In this document: piece after piece, positions 26,875 to 35,261 of the stretch
How positions within the stretch are numbered: the first letter of the stretch is position 1
Layout: every line of letters starts with the position of its first letter
Assembly: GCF_900683735.1 (NCBI RefSeq)
Contig: NZ_LR215979.1
Location: 2,046,001-2,110,000 of the forward strand
Length of the DNA: 64,000 nucleotides
Direction of reading: 5' to 3'
From: Fusobacterium ulcerans ATCC 49185
GTDB taxonomy: Bacteria > Fusobacteriota > Fusobacteriia > Fusobacteriales > Fusobacteriaceae
Program-made: the position numbers and the translations under genes
Notes under the pieces: generated by a model
What the model was told of the DNA's origin: nothing
What the model saw: only the letters and a program-made list of their open reading frames with translations
Database searches by the model: none

Positions 26875-27474
26875 ATGCTAGAGCAGGATATATTAAAAGC
26901 TATTGAAGAAGAAACATCAGTTTGTGGAGAATATTTTCAAGAGTCTATTTCTGATATGAAATTAAGAAGAATAGATTTTGAGAATTGCATTTTTCAAGAA
27001 TGTAAATTTGAAAATTGTGATTTTACAAACTCATCCTTTTCTCACATAGAAATGACTAAGTGCAGTTTTAAAAAATGTAAATTTATTTCTTCTTATTGGA
27101 AATCCAATACCATAAGTGGCTGCAATGGAGATAGCTGTGATTTTAGCCAAAGTATATTTAAAAATATTGATATAAATAAAAGTTCTTTTTTTTATGGAAA
27201 TTATTCTAATTCTCTTTGGGAAAATATGAATATTAAAGATAGTTTTTTTAATTATGGATTTCTTTCTGAAATGAAAATGAAAAAAATTAAATTAAACAAT
27301 GTAAATTTTTCTAATGCTGATTTTTTTAAAACACCTTTGAAGGGAATTGACTTTTCCAATTGTGTAATAGAAAATATAAGAGTATCTGATAATTATAGTG
27401 AATTGCGAGGTATGCAGCTTAGTATAACTCAAACTATGGATATAGCTTTAATTATTGGAATAAAAATAAAATAA
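26875..27474 (+). CDS. Pentapeptide-repeat protein
   Basis: 199 residues from ATG 26875 (AAAAGGAGT upstream). Residues about 30-190 are built from A(D/N)(L/F)xx-type five-residue units with Phe/Ile at the central position, for example DFENCIFQECKFENCDFTNS and the later NFSNADFFKTPLKGIDFSNC, which fold into a right-handed quadrilateral beta-helix. Cysteines often occupy the inward positions. Some members (Qnr, MfpA) mimic DNA and protect gyrase, others have unknown roles; nothing here indicates which. It stands alone after the nifJ terminator with its own promoter. Confidence 0.85.
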   Translation: MLEQDILKAIEEETSVCGEYFQESISDMKLRRIDFENCIFQECKFENCDFTNSSFSHIEMTKCSFKKCKFISSYWKSNTISGCNGDSCDFSQSIFKNIDINKSSFFYGNYSNSLWENMNIKDSFFNYGFLSEMKMKKIKLNNVNFSNADFFKTPLKGIDFSNCVIENIRVSDNYSELRGMQLSITQTMDIALIIGIKIK

Positions 27475-27611
27475 ATAAAAATATATCATAAATGGCTTTT
27501 TTTACTCTCTTATAGCTTATTTCAGCAAAATATTGTATAATAATTATGGAAATATTTTTTTTATTTAAGATATAATAATCTTAAATTTTAATCATTTGGG
27601 AGGAAAAGAAT

Positions 27612-28538
27612 ATGGAAACTATGAAATATATTTTTGGTCCTGTTCCTTCACGAAGGCTTGGAAATTCTCTAGGAATAAGTCCTATCCCTCGTAAAACGTG
27701 TAATTATTCATGTATTTACTGTCAACTTGGAAGAACTGACAAAATGATTGGAGATAGAAGGGAATTTTTTAAACTTGAAGAAATTATAAAAGAGTTTAAA
27801 ATCTATTTGAAAGATTCTGATAAATTTGATGTTATTACTATTGTTGGTGAAGGTGAACCTACTCTTTATTCAAGACTTGGGGATCTTATAAAAAAAATTA
27901 AAAGTTTTACTGATAAACCTGTAGCTGTTATTACTAATGGTGCTCTTCTACATGACTCTAAAGTAAGAGAAGAACTTTATGAAGCTGACATAGTCCTTCC
28001 TTCTCTTGATGGTTATAATCAGGAAACTGCAAAAAAAATTGACAGACCTTTAGGATATATACAATTTGAAGACGAATTAAATGGTTTGATTAAATTTTCC
28101 CATGAATACAAGGGACAATTATGGCTTGAAATAATGCTGATTGATGGAATTAATTGTAATAAAAAATCTATTGCTTCTTTTAAGGAATTACTAAAAAGAA
28201 TAAAATATGATAGATTATATCTCAATACTCCTGTAAGACCTCCTGCTGAAGATTATGTAAAAACTGTAAGTAAGGAAGATATGGAGTATGCTGTTCATGA
28301 ACTTAGAGGTATATCTATTGATATGTTGAGCTCTGGAAGTTTTTTTAGTGAAATAGCAGATAATTATGAAGCTATTCTAAGCATAATAAGAAGACATCCC
28401 ATGAATCAATTTGAAGTTGAAAGTTTTATGAGTTCAAGAAATGAAGAAAATATTAAAAATATATTTATAAAATTAGAAAATGATTCTAAAATTAATGTAA
28501 TAGACTATAAAGGAATAAAAACATACAGACTAAAATAA
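27612..28538 (+). CDS. Radical SAM protein (COG0731-like)
   Basis: A 308-residue enzyme with the radical SAM cluster motif CNYSCIYC (CxxxCxxC, residues about 31-38) in a FGPVPSRRLGNSLGISPIPR..CNYSCIYCQLGRT context, which is typical of small uncharacterised radical SAM proteins related to COG0731. The TIM-barrel portion spans about 20-240 with GEGEPTL as the glycine-rich SAM loop; the C-terminal 60 residues look like a winged helix (HPMNQFEVESFMSSRN). It cleaves SAM to make a 5'-deoxyadenosyl radical; the substrate is unknown. It is 12 bp upstream of a pyridoxal kinase-like gene, so they are co-expressed. Confidence 0.88.
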   Translation: METMKYIFGPVPSRRLGNSLGISPIPRKTCNYSCIYCQLGRTDKMIGDRREFFKLEEIIKEFKIYLKDSDKFDVITIVGEGEPTLYSRLGDLIKKIKSFTDKPVAVITNGALLHDSKVREELYEADIVLPSLDGYNQETAKKIDRPLGYIQFEDELNGLIKFSHEYKGQLWLEIMLIDGINCNKKSIASFKELLKRIKYDRLYLNTPVRPPAEDYVKTVSKEDMEYAVHELRGISIDMLSSGSFFSEIADNYEAILSIIRRHPMNQFEVESFMSSRNEENIKNIFIKLENDSKINVIDYKGIKTYRLK

Positions 28539-28550
28539 AAGGGGAATAAA

Positions 28551-29444
28551 ATGGATAATATAGTAAAAAAAGTAGCAGCTATTCATGACCTTTCTGGTTA
28601 TGGAAGATCTTCATTAACAAGCATCATCCCTATACTTTCAAGTATGAAGTTACAGGTATGCCCTGTTCCTACAGCAGTACTTTCTACTCATACTGGAGGC
28701 TTTGAAGGTTTCAGTTTTCTTGATCTTACAGATTACATGGAGCAGCACATAGCACATTGGAAAAAACTTGGACTTGAATTTGATTGTATATATTCTGGAT
28801 TTTTAGGTTCACCCAGGCAAATAAAAATAGTTGCTGATTTTGTTGATTTCTTTGGTCATAAAAATAATCTTACTGTTATAGACCCTGTATTAGGAGATAA
28901 TGGAAGACTATATGGAACAATGGGAAAAGAAATGGTAGAAGAAATGAAAAAACTTATTGGAAAGGCTGATATAATCACTCCTAATTTTACAGAAGTTACT
29001 TTTCTTTTAGATAAAGAATATAAGAAGGAAATAAGTGAGGCTGAAATAAAAGAATGGCTTATAGAACTTGCAGCACTGGGTCCTAAAATAGTAATAGCCA
29101 CAAGTGTTCCAGACGAAGATTCTCATTCTACTGACAGAAAAACAAATGTTGTAGCTTATGACAGAGAAAATAATGTTTTTTGGAAAGTAAGCTGTAAATA
29201 CATTCCTGCTTCTTATCCTGGTACTGGAGATGCTTATACAAGCGTTGTTATAGGAAGCCTTCTTCAAGGAGACAGTCTTCCTATTGCTATAGAAAGAGGG
29301 GTGCAATTTATTACTCAATGTATTTTAGCAAGCTATGGCTTTAAATATCCAAATAGGGAAGGAGTCCTTCTTGAAAGAATGCTTGATGTATTAAAGATGC
29401 CAACTATTTCAAGCAGTTATGAACTTTTAAAAAATGAAAAATAA
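28551..29444 (+). CDS. pdxY: Pyridoxal/pyridoxamine kinase (PfkB-like ribokinase fold)
   Basis: A 297-residue kinase of the PdxK/PdxY family, which phosphorylates vitamin B6 vitamers. Seen are AAIHDLSGYGRSSLT at the start, PVPTAVLSTHTGGF, DPVLGDNGRLYG, the ITPNFTEVTFLL segment and the anion-hole/catalytic block YPGTGDAYTSVVIG (Asp as base). It runs 12 bp after the radical SAM gene. B6 salvage would support the PLP enzymes of amino-acid catabolism; no direct partner lies next to it. PdxY versus PdxK cannot be separated from sequence alone. Confidence 0.9.
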   Translation: MDNIVKKVAAIHDLSGYGRSSLTSIIPILSSMKLQVCPVPTAVLSTHTGGFEGFSFLDLTDYMEQHIAHWKKLGLEFDCIYSGFLGSPRQIKIVADFVDFFGHKNNLTVIDPVLGDNGRLYGTMGKEMVEEMKKLIGKADIITPNFTEVTFLLDKEYKKEISEAEIKEWLIELAALGPKIVIATSVPDEDSHSTDRKTNVVAYDRENNVFWKVSCKYIPASYPGTGDAYTSVVIGSLLQGDSLPIAIERGVQFITQCILASYGFKYPNREGVLLERMLDVLKMPTISSSYELLKNEK

Positions 29445-29517
29445 TTTATAAAGGAATTAGGAGATATTTTTTGTAATATATATAAAATCTCATAATTTAA
29501 AGAAAGGAAGTGAATAA

Positions 29518-30294
29518 ATGTTTGAAGATGTAGCAGCGATAAGAGCATTGATTTTATCTTTCTTAGCTGGGATGTCAACACTGCTTGGGGCTTTCATAAT
29601 ATTTATAACTAATAAAAAAAGTGAAAAGCTAGTGACTATATCACTCGGATTTGCTGGTGGAGTAATGGTAAGTGTATCATTTACTGATCTTATGCCCAAT
29701 GCTAATATTTTATTAGCAGCTTATGCTGGAGAAAAAATGGGAGTAGTATTAGGAGTAGTTTTTCTTCTTGTTGGAGTATTATTAGCAGCTCTTTTGGATA
29801 AATTTGTTCCTCATGAAGATGAACCTCATGGAGATGGAAAACAGCATGAAAATCTTTTTAGAGTAGGTTTTGTTTCTACTCTTGCAATTGGACTGCATAA
29901 CTTTCCAGAAGGGATAGCAACATTTATGGCTGGTTATGAAAATATGACTTTGGGAATTTCTATTGCATTGGCTATAGCTATGCACAATATTCCAGAAGGA
30001 ATCTCTGTAGCAATGCCTATTTATTTTGCCACTGGAAGTAAAATGAAAGCTTTCAAATATACTTTTTTATCAGGAATAGCAGAACCTATTGGAGCTACTT
30101 TAGCTTTTCTTATACTTAAACCTTACATAAATGATTTAACTCTTGGTATGATTTTTGGAATTATTTCAGGAGTAATGCTCTATATAGCTATTGAAGAACT
30201 TCTTCCCAGCTCAAGACAATATGGTTATACTAAGGAAGCCTTGATAGCAACTTTTGCAGGTATTATTTTAATGCCTCTAACTCATGTAATATAA
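29518..30294 (+). CDS. zupT: ZIP-family zinc/metal transporter ZupT
   Basis: A 258-residue membrane protein with eight predicted spans. The two metal-site motifs are HNFPEGIATFMAGYEN in span 4 and HNIPEGISVAMPIYFATG in span 5, as in ZupT. A His/Asp/Glu-rich cytosolic loop (PHEDEPHGDGKQHENLF, about residues 100-116) probably binds metal. ZIP carriers import Zn, Fe or Mn. The ATG follows AAAGGAAGTG. A hairpin with T7 immediately follows. Confidence 0.95.
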   Translation: MFEDVAAIRALILSFLAGMSTLLGAFIIFITNKKSEKLVTISLGFAGGVMVSVSFTDLMPNANILLAAYAGEKMGVVLGVVFLLVGVLLAALLDKFVPHEDEPHGDGKQHENLFRVGFVSTLAIGLHNFPEGIATFMAGYENMTLGISIALAIAMHNIPEGISVAMPIYFATGSKMKAFKYTFLSGIAEPIGATLAFLILKPYINDLTLGMIFGIISGVMLYIAIEELLPSSRQYGYTKEALIATFAGIILMPLTHVI

Positions 30295-30296
30295 AA

Positions 30297-30327
30297 AAAT
30301 GGTGACTTATTCAGCCACCATTTTTTT
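30297..30327. terminator. Bidirectional terminator between zupT and gltS
   Basis: AAATGGTG (30297-30304) pairs with CACCATTT (30316-30323); A-run before and T-run after, so it can end both converging genes. Confidence 0.85.
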
Positions 30328-30359
30328 ATTTACTTAATAATCAATTATTTCCATTGGAT

Positions 30360-31757
30360 TTAGATTTCTAATTCTGCATCGCTAAGTCTTTCCTTATGTA
30401 CTGGATTCCAAAGTTTTAATACAAATGCTGCTACAAAACTTACTACTAATGTTATAACCATAACTGTCATAAAGGTATTTACTCTTCCAGTACTTAACAG
30501 AATTGGCCCTAACAATAGAGTATAGTACTCAACAAAGTCTATTGGTGAAGTTACTGCTGCATCTTCCAAAGTTTTTGATTTTCCTTCTGGATCACATATT
30601 CTTAAAAGAGTCAAACCTATTGCATACACTCCTGTACAATATCCATATACAAATATACAACGCTCAAACCAGTATTTATTATTCAAACGAGGTCCAATCA
30701 TGTACATACAAAGTAATAAACTTCCTAAAGCTAAAGCTGATAAAACTATAATTGGCATTGCATACTGCATAACTATTTCTATCTTGATTCCTGCTACTCC
30801 AAAGAATACAAGAAAATCAGTTGCACTCCCACTTATTCTTGAGATAGAACGTTTATCTACATGTTTTCCAATTCCAGAATATTTCAATAATTGTGTCATA
30901 GCCACCGCTATAAGAAAAGCCCATAAATATGTAGGCATTGTAGAAAGATATATTCTTACATACTTAATAGTTGCATAAGCTAATCCAGTTGGAATTATTA
31001 TCATTAAAAAGCTCCAAGCCAGTGGATCCAAAGCTATTGGACTTACCATTTCTTTTCCCATTTCTGGTTCATTATTTTCTGGCATCCATCCAGTTTTAAA
31101 TTGTTCAGGCAAAGCATCAAATCTATTTACAAAACTTGTGTATTTATTATTAGTAGCATTTTTTATTAATATTATTCCACCAATAAGACCTACAAGAACA
31201 CCTACAGTAGCAAATGTCATTCCAACATCAGTAGCTCCTGTCCAACCAGTTGCTTCTGTTACAGCTGATCCAAATGCTGCATTAGTTCCATGACCTCCTA
31301 CAAATCCTCCTCCTACAAGGATAGTAAATCCTTCTGGAAGTTTCATAATAAATTTATCTATAATATATACCCCTACACCAATTGGAACTATATACACCAA
31401 TATTGAGGCAATAGAACGATAAACATATAAAGCAAGTATTCTTTTTAAGCTTTCTCCCTTTGATTCTTTCAATTCTCCAAGTCTTTTCTCTTCTTTGACT
31501 ACCGAGAAACTTCCATAAGCAATTGCTGAGAAAACAATAACCATAAATGCTGATGTATAATTTCCCATATGACTAGAAAAACGAAGAATATTTATTCCAT
31601 ATGGTCCTATAGCTAGTCCTATAAACCCTGCTATTAAACTTGATGGTATATATAAGTTTTGTAAAAATTTAACCTTACTTCTCAACATATGCCCTAAAAA
31701 AATAAGTACTGCTGCCTTCATTAAATCCAAAAACAACACTTCAATGCTAAAATCCAT
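30360..31757 (-). CDS. gltS: Sodium/glutamate symporter GltS
   Basis: A 465-residue ESS-family carrier with about ten spans that takes up glutamate with sodium. The two pore-loop repeats can be seen: GGGFVGGHGTNAAFGSAVTE (residues about 152-171) and the equivalent near GYCTGVYAIGLTLLRICDP (about 370-388). Fusobacteria ferment glutamate, so uptake fits their lifestyle. It lies downstream of ald on the minus strand, separated by 135 bp that contain a terminator, so it may be read both from ald by leakage and from its own promoter. Confidence 0.95.
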   Translation of the reverse strand: MDFSIEVLFLDLMKAAVLIFLGHMLRSKVKFLQNLYIPSSLIAGFIGLAIGPYGINILRFSSHMGNYTSAFMVIVFSAIAYGSFSVVKEEKRLGELKESKGESLKRILALYVYRSIASILVYIVPIGVGVYIIDKFIMKLPEGFTILVGGGFVGGHGTNAAFGSAVTEATGWTGATDVGMTFATVGVLVGLIGGIILIKNATNNKYTSFVNRFDALPEQFKTGWMPENNEPEMGKEMVSPIALDPLAWSFLMIIIPTGLAYATIKYVRIYLSTMPTYLWAFLIAVAMTQLLKYSGIGKHVDKRSISRISGSATDFLVFFGVAGIKIEIVMQYAMPIIVLSALALGSLLLCMYMIGPRLNNKYWFERCIFVYGYCTGVYAIGLTLLRICDPEGKSKTLEDAAVTSPIDFVEYYTLLLGPILLSTGRVNTFMTVMVITLVVSFVAAFVLKLWNPVHKERLSDAELEI

Positions 31758-31796
31758 GATTACCTCCTATAATAAAATTTTCCCCTTTTACTTTTT

Positions 31797-31854
31797 AGAA
31801 AAAAATGGATAAAGTGAAATGCTCTGGTCTTAGCTTTTTTCTTACTTTATCCAT
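31797..31854 (-). terminator. Terminator after ald
   Basis: ATGGATAAAGT (31805-31815) and its perfect complement at 31844-31854; on the minus strand the stem ends in a T-run. Confidence 0.85.
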
Positions 31855-31892
31855 CCTTCTAAAGTACAATCTATGTTTGAGTATATGGTTGG

Positions 31893-33059
31893 CTATTTTT
31901 TACAAGTTGTAGGTTTTGATGAAGTACTTGTAGCTTTAGGTGCTATGCTATAAGTTCCTTCTTCTAATCCTAACATCTCTTCTGGAGTTACCCATTCTCT
32001 TCCTTGGATAGCTGATGTTTCTTCATGTGTAAGCACTCCCATATATGAAGTCATGCTTCTTCTAAGGTATCCATTAAGTCTGCATGCTTCTTTTACTCCA
32101 TTTTGAACTATTGATTTGAAATGTTCTATAACACTTGCTGCATAAGCTATAGATGTAGTTTTTGAAGCTGCCCCTGGTATATTGTCTACTCCATAATGTA
32201 CTATCCCATCTACAACAAATGTAGGGTTTTCATGAGTAGTATGATGATAAGTTTCAATAGCTCCACCAACATCAGCACTTACATCTACTATTACAGATCC
32301 TTTTTTCATCAGAGAAAGCATTTCTCTAGTTACTAGGTGATCTCTTCTATGTTTAGGCCATTTTACACAGTTTAATATAATATCAAGATTAGGCATTAAA
32401 GCTTTTATATTTGCTGAGTTAGATATCATTGTATTGATACCTGGATATTTTTCTATTAAATCTCTTAATATTTTTACATTGATATCCATCACTGTTATGT
32501 TAGCTCCAAGTCCATAAGCTAGTTGTAATGCTCCAGTTCCTGCAAGTCCAGCTCCTATAATAAGAACATTAGCTGCTGGTGCTCCTCCTGCTCCACAAAT
32601 TAACTGTCCAGAACCACCATTAGTTCTCAATAGATGTTCAGCACCTTTTAAAAGTCCTAATTTACCAGCTATTTCACAGTTAGGTGATCCATATCTGTGA
32701 GTGTCTTCTGCAGTGAAAGCTATAACTTTTGATTTTAGTAAAACATCTACTTCATCTTTTGAAGCTGCTGGGTGCAGACAAGTGAATATTATTTGCCCCT
32801 CTCTTAAAAGGTCAAATTCACATTCTTCCAATTCTTTTACTTTTGTAACAAAGTCACAAGTTGCATAGATTTCTTTCATATCTTTTGCTATTTTTGCTCC
32901 AGCTTTTACATAATCTGCATCTTCAAAACTTGCCCCTGCACCTGCTCCAGTTTCTACATATACTTCAGCCCCTATTGAAATTAATTCCGCTGCTTCATTA
33001 GGTGTCATTATAGTTCTGAATTCTCCATCCTTAATATCTTTTAATAATCCTACTTTCAT
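31893..33059 (-). CDS. ald: Alanine dehydrogenase
   Basis: A 388-residue member of the alanine dehydrogenase/transhydrogenase family, which interconverts alanine with pyruvate and ammonia using NAD. Family landmarks: EFRTIMTPNEAAEL (substrate Arg), FVTKVKEL (catalytic Lys), TCLHPAA (catalytic His), the NAD fold LIIGAGLAGTGALQLAYGLG, VDVSADVGGAIET, and HYGVDNIPGAASKTTS. Two neighbouring residues differ from common Ald (KVKEL for KVKEP, LHPAA for LHLAA), and a 15-residue Ser/Thr/Lys-rich tail ends the protein. It has a sigma-54-type promoter and lies beside a sigma-54 activator, so expression is probably triggered by an amino-acid signal. Alanine specificity is the most likely but not proven. 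Confidence 0.88.
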   Translation of the reverse strand: MKVGLLKDIKDGEFRTIMTPNEAAELISIGAEVYVETGAGAGASFEDADYVKAGAKIAKDMKEIYATCDFVTKVKELEECEFDLLREGQIIFTCLHPAASKDEVDVLLKSKVIAFTAEDTHRYGSPNCEIAGKLGLLKGAEHLLRTNGGSGQLICGAGGAPAANVLIIGAGLAGTGALQLAYGLGANITVMDINVKILRDLIEKYPGINTMISNSANIKALMPNLDIILNCVKWPKHRRDHLVTREMLSLMKKGSVIVDVSADVGGAIETYHHTTHENPTFVVDGIVHYGVDNIPGAASKTTSIAYAASVIEHFKSIVQNGVKEACRLNGYLRRSMTSYMGVLTHEETSAIQGREWVTPEEMLGLEEGTYSIAPKATSTSSKPTTCKK

Positions 33060-33100
33060 TTATCCTCCTTAGTATACTGCTTTATTTATGCCATAATATA

Positions 33101-33120
33101 AAGCAATATTCATGCCAATA
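33101..33120 (-). promoter_or_regulatory. Sigma-54 (-24/-12) promoter of ald
   Basis: On the minus strand the sequence reads TTGGCATGAATATTGCTT, with GG at 33115-33116 and GC at 33103-33104, exactly ten bases apart (consensus TGGCAC-N5-TTGCW). Transcription would start near 33091, giving a leader of about 30 bases with AAGGAGGA before the ald ATG. A sigma-54 activator gene lies 630 bp upstream. A second GG-N10-GC at 33079-33092 is weaker and too near the start codon. Confidence 0.75.
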
Positions 33121-33252
33121 ATTAATATTTTTTTTATGATCTGAAAAGGATAAAATATGTCATTATTATAAAATTTATTTCTTTGTTTTTTTACTTTGTG
33201 TTTTATTTTCAAATTAAAAGTTTTATTATAATTCATTATAAATTATATATAT

Positions 33253-33307
33253 TGCCCATATTTGAGCAATTTAATGCCAACTTTTGATTTTCTAATCATA
33301 TTTGAGC
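33253..33307 (-). promoter_or_regulatory. Candidate upstream activator sites for the sigma-54 regulator
   Basis: An 11-base direct repeat CATATTTGAGC occurs at 33257-33267 and 33297-33307, exactly 40 bp apart. The first copy lies inside a dyad TTGCCCATATTTGAGCAA (33253-33270). The copies are about 140-200 bp upstream of the -24/-12 element, the usual distance for enhancer sites of NtrC-type activators. Confidence 0.6.
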
Positions 33308-33312
33308 TAGGT

Positions 33313-33353
33313 AAAAGAAAAGCCCAGAAATTTAATTACAAAATTTCCAGGCC
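33313..33353 (-). terminator. Terminator after the DUF6506 gene
   Basis: GCC-GAAATTT arms (33322-33333 and 33341-33353, two internal mismatches) followed on the minus strand by TTTTCTTTT. Confidence 0.65.
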
Positions 33354-33381
33354 AAGTAATTTTACATATCTTTTTTCAATT

Positions 33382-33690
33382 TTAATTACCAAAAAATTTC
33401 TTAAACAAAGGATCTAAGGAAGGATCATGAATAATATATCCAACTGCTACTTTATTATCTGTCATTTTTACTACTTCGTCTGCTTTTTCTTTACCAAAAG
33501 CACCACATAGCTCTATTGCCCCAACTCCTTCTCCCATCAAATATTTTATTTTTTCTTCCATTTCATTAAAACTCTTTATAGTACAAATATAAGTCACCTG
33601 ATTTTCAGTTTCAAATACAGCTTTATGTACTTCTGGAGTATAATGATTTCCCATAAGTATAAATGCAAATTTCTTTTTCAATATTCTCAC
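33382..33690 (-). CDS. DUF6506 family protein
   Basis: A 102-residue alpha/beta protein. The phrase FAFILMGNHYTPEVHKAVFET and the central GEGVGAIELCGAFGKEKADEV match a small family I know as DUF6506. It has one conserved-looking Cys in ELCGAFG and ends VGYIIHDPSLDPLFKKFFG. No function is established. It follows the sigma-54 activator by 3 bp (co-transcribed) and is separated from ald by a terminator and the ald promoter. The position suggests a role in the same amino-acid response, perhaps as a small-molecule-binding partner, which is inference only. Confidence 0.75.
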   Translation of the reverse strand: MRILKKKFAFILMGNHYTPEVHKAVFETENQVTYICTIKSFNEMEEKIKYLMGEGVGAIELCGAFGKEKADEVVKMTDNKVAVGYIIHDPSLDPLFKKFFGN

Positions 33691-33693
33691 TCC

Positions 33694-35088
33694 TTATAAT
33701 TCATATTGTTTTATTTTTCTCTGTAAAGTTTGTCTTGGTATTTTTAGTATCAATGAAGCTTTTGTTATATTGTGCATAGACATCTCCAGAACTTTTTCTA
33801 TTACACTTTTTTCATATTCCTCTACCATTGTTTTTAAATCTTTAACAGGAAGTTCTGTTTTTTGTTTTTTCTTCCCAGTTATCTCTACCCATTTTCTTTC
33901 TAAATCAGAAAATTCAAGTTTTTCTTCATCTGGTCTTATAACACTCATACCAAAAGCTACTATATGCTCTATCTCTCTTATATTTCCTGGCCAATCATAT
34001 GTCTGGAATGCCTGACAAATATCACTTGAGATATATCTAACATTTTTTTCAAGAAGTTCATTATATTTAGCAACAAAATAATTTACAAGAACAGAGATAT
34101 CATCTTTTCTCTCTCTCAATGGTGGAATAGTTATATTTAAAACACTAAGCCTATAGTAAAGATCCATTCTTAATTCATTATCTTCTATTGCTTTCATAGG
34201 ATCTTTATTCAAAGCTGCAATTATTTTTACATTGATATCTATTACATCCTTTGCTCCTATTCTTCTTATTTTATTCTCCTGTAAAGCTCTCAATAGCTTA
34301 GACTGCAGATTCATAGGCATAGAGTTAATCTCATCTAAAAAAATAGTCCCTCCATCTGCTATTTCTAATAATCCTGGACTGTCTACAGCCCCTGTAAAAG
34401 CTCCTTTAGATGTTCCAAAGAATATACTTTCAAGAAGATTCTCTGGTATAGCTGCACAATTTTGAGCAATGAAAGGTTTATCCTTCCTCTTGCTTTCATT
34501 ATGGATAGCTTGGGCAAAAAGCTCTTTTCCAGTTCCTGTTTCTCCATAAATCATTATTGGAAGATATGAATCAGATATAGTCTTTATAAATTCTTTTAAC
34601 TGCTTCATTTCAAAGTTATTGGTAATAATATCATTAAGAGTATATTTTGCTCCATTTTTATTTAAAGAAAGATTTTTTAAATTTATTTTTTTTAATTCAT
34701 CTAAATTTATTTCAGTATCTTTTTCAAATTTTTTGGAATCAGTTATCTCTTCTGAGGATAAGTCTATTGCTCCAACTACTCTTCCCCCAAATTTTATTGG
34801 TATTGATAATGAAGAAATCAATATTTCTTTATGATTTTTAGGTTTAAGTTTTTGATTTTTAACATATATAGGCATTTCCAATTCCATAGCTCTATACATA
34901 CTGCTTTTATTTCCAGAAAGATTTTCATATATTTCATAAAAATTTTTCCCCATTACTTCATAATCTACACTATTACTATTAAGCTTACTATTAAATTTAA
35001 CAGTAAAAAGTATTTCCCCTTTTACATCTATAATTGTTATTCCATCAATATAACCTTTTTCCCCAAAAAGATTTTTTATAAGTTCCAT
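33694..35088 (-). CDS. Sigma-54-dependent transcriptional activator (NtrC/Fis family)
   Basis: A 464-residue enhancer-binding protein. Residues 1-130 are a sensor region without a phospho-receiver Asp pattern, more like a PAS/GAF-type ligand sensor. The AAA+ domain (about 150-380) has Walker A GETGTGKE, the sigma-54 contact loop GAFTGA, Walker B GGTIFLDEI, and the R-finger region (MDLYYRL). The C-terminus (about 425-464) is a Fis-type HTH with LILKIPRQTLQRKIKQYEL. It is followed by DUF6506 in the same operon and probably acts on the -24/-12 promoter of ald. The ligand is unknown; an amino acid is likely. Confidence 0.93.
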   Translation of the reverse strand: MELIKNLFGEKGYIDGITIIDVKGEILFTVKFNSKLNSNSVDYEVMGKNFYEIYENLSGNKSSMYRAMELEMPIYVKNQKLKPKNHKEILISSLSIPIKFGGRVVGAIDLSSEEITDSKKFEKDTEINLDELKKINLKNLSLNKNGAKYTLNDIITNNFEMKQLKEFIKTISDSYLPIMIYGETGTGKELFAQAIHNESKRKDKPFIAQNCAAIPENLLESIFFGTSKGAFTGAVDSPGLLEIADGGTIFLDEINSMPMNLQSKLLRALQENKIRRIGAKDVIDINVKIIAALNKDPMKAIEDNELRMDLYYRLSVLNITIPPLRERKDDISVLVNYFVAKYNELLEKNVRYISSDICQAFQTYDWPGNIREIEHIVAFGMSVIRPDEEKLEFSDLERKWVEITGKKKQKTELPVKDLKTMVEEYEKSVIEKVLEMSMHNITKASLILKIPRQTLQRKIKQYEL

Positions 35089-35194
35089 AGCTGCTCCTTA
35101 ACCTTTCCCCCAATATTTTTATTCTTCACTTATAACTATAATAACATATTTTATAATATTTTTAAAACAATTTAGTATAATGGAATACAGCAAT

Positions 35195-35228
35195 ATAAAA
35201 AACCAAGGAGATAAAAAATCTCCCTGGC
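35195..35228 (-). terminator. Terminator after the lipase gene
   Basis: CCAAGGAGA (35203-35211) pairs with TCTCCCTGG (35219-35227), one wobble; on the minus strand followed by TTTTTTATA. Confidence 0.85.
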
Positions 35229-35261
35229 TGTATAGTGTATTTTCAGTAATTTTCATTTAAC

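Noticed and set aside
33079-33092. Second GG-N10-GC element before ald
   Set aside because: The -12 box is AAGCA rather than TTGC, and the start would fall on the ribosome site; the copy at 33103-33116 is better.
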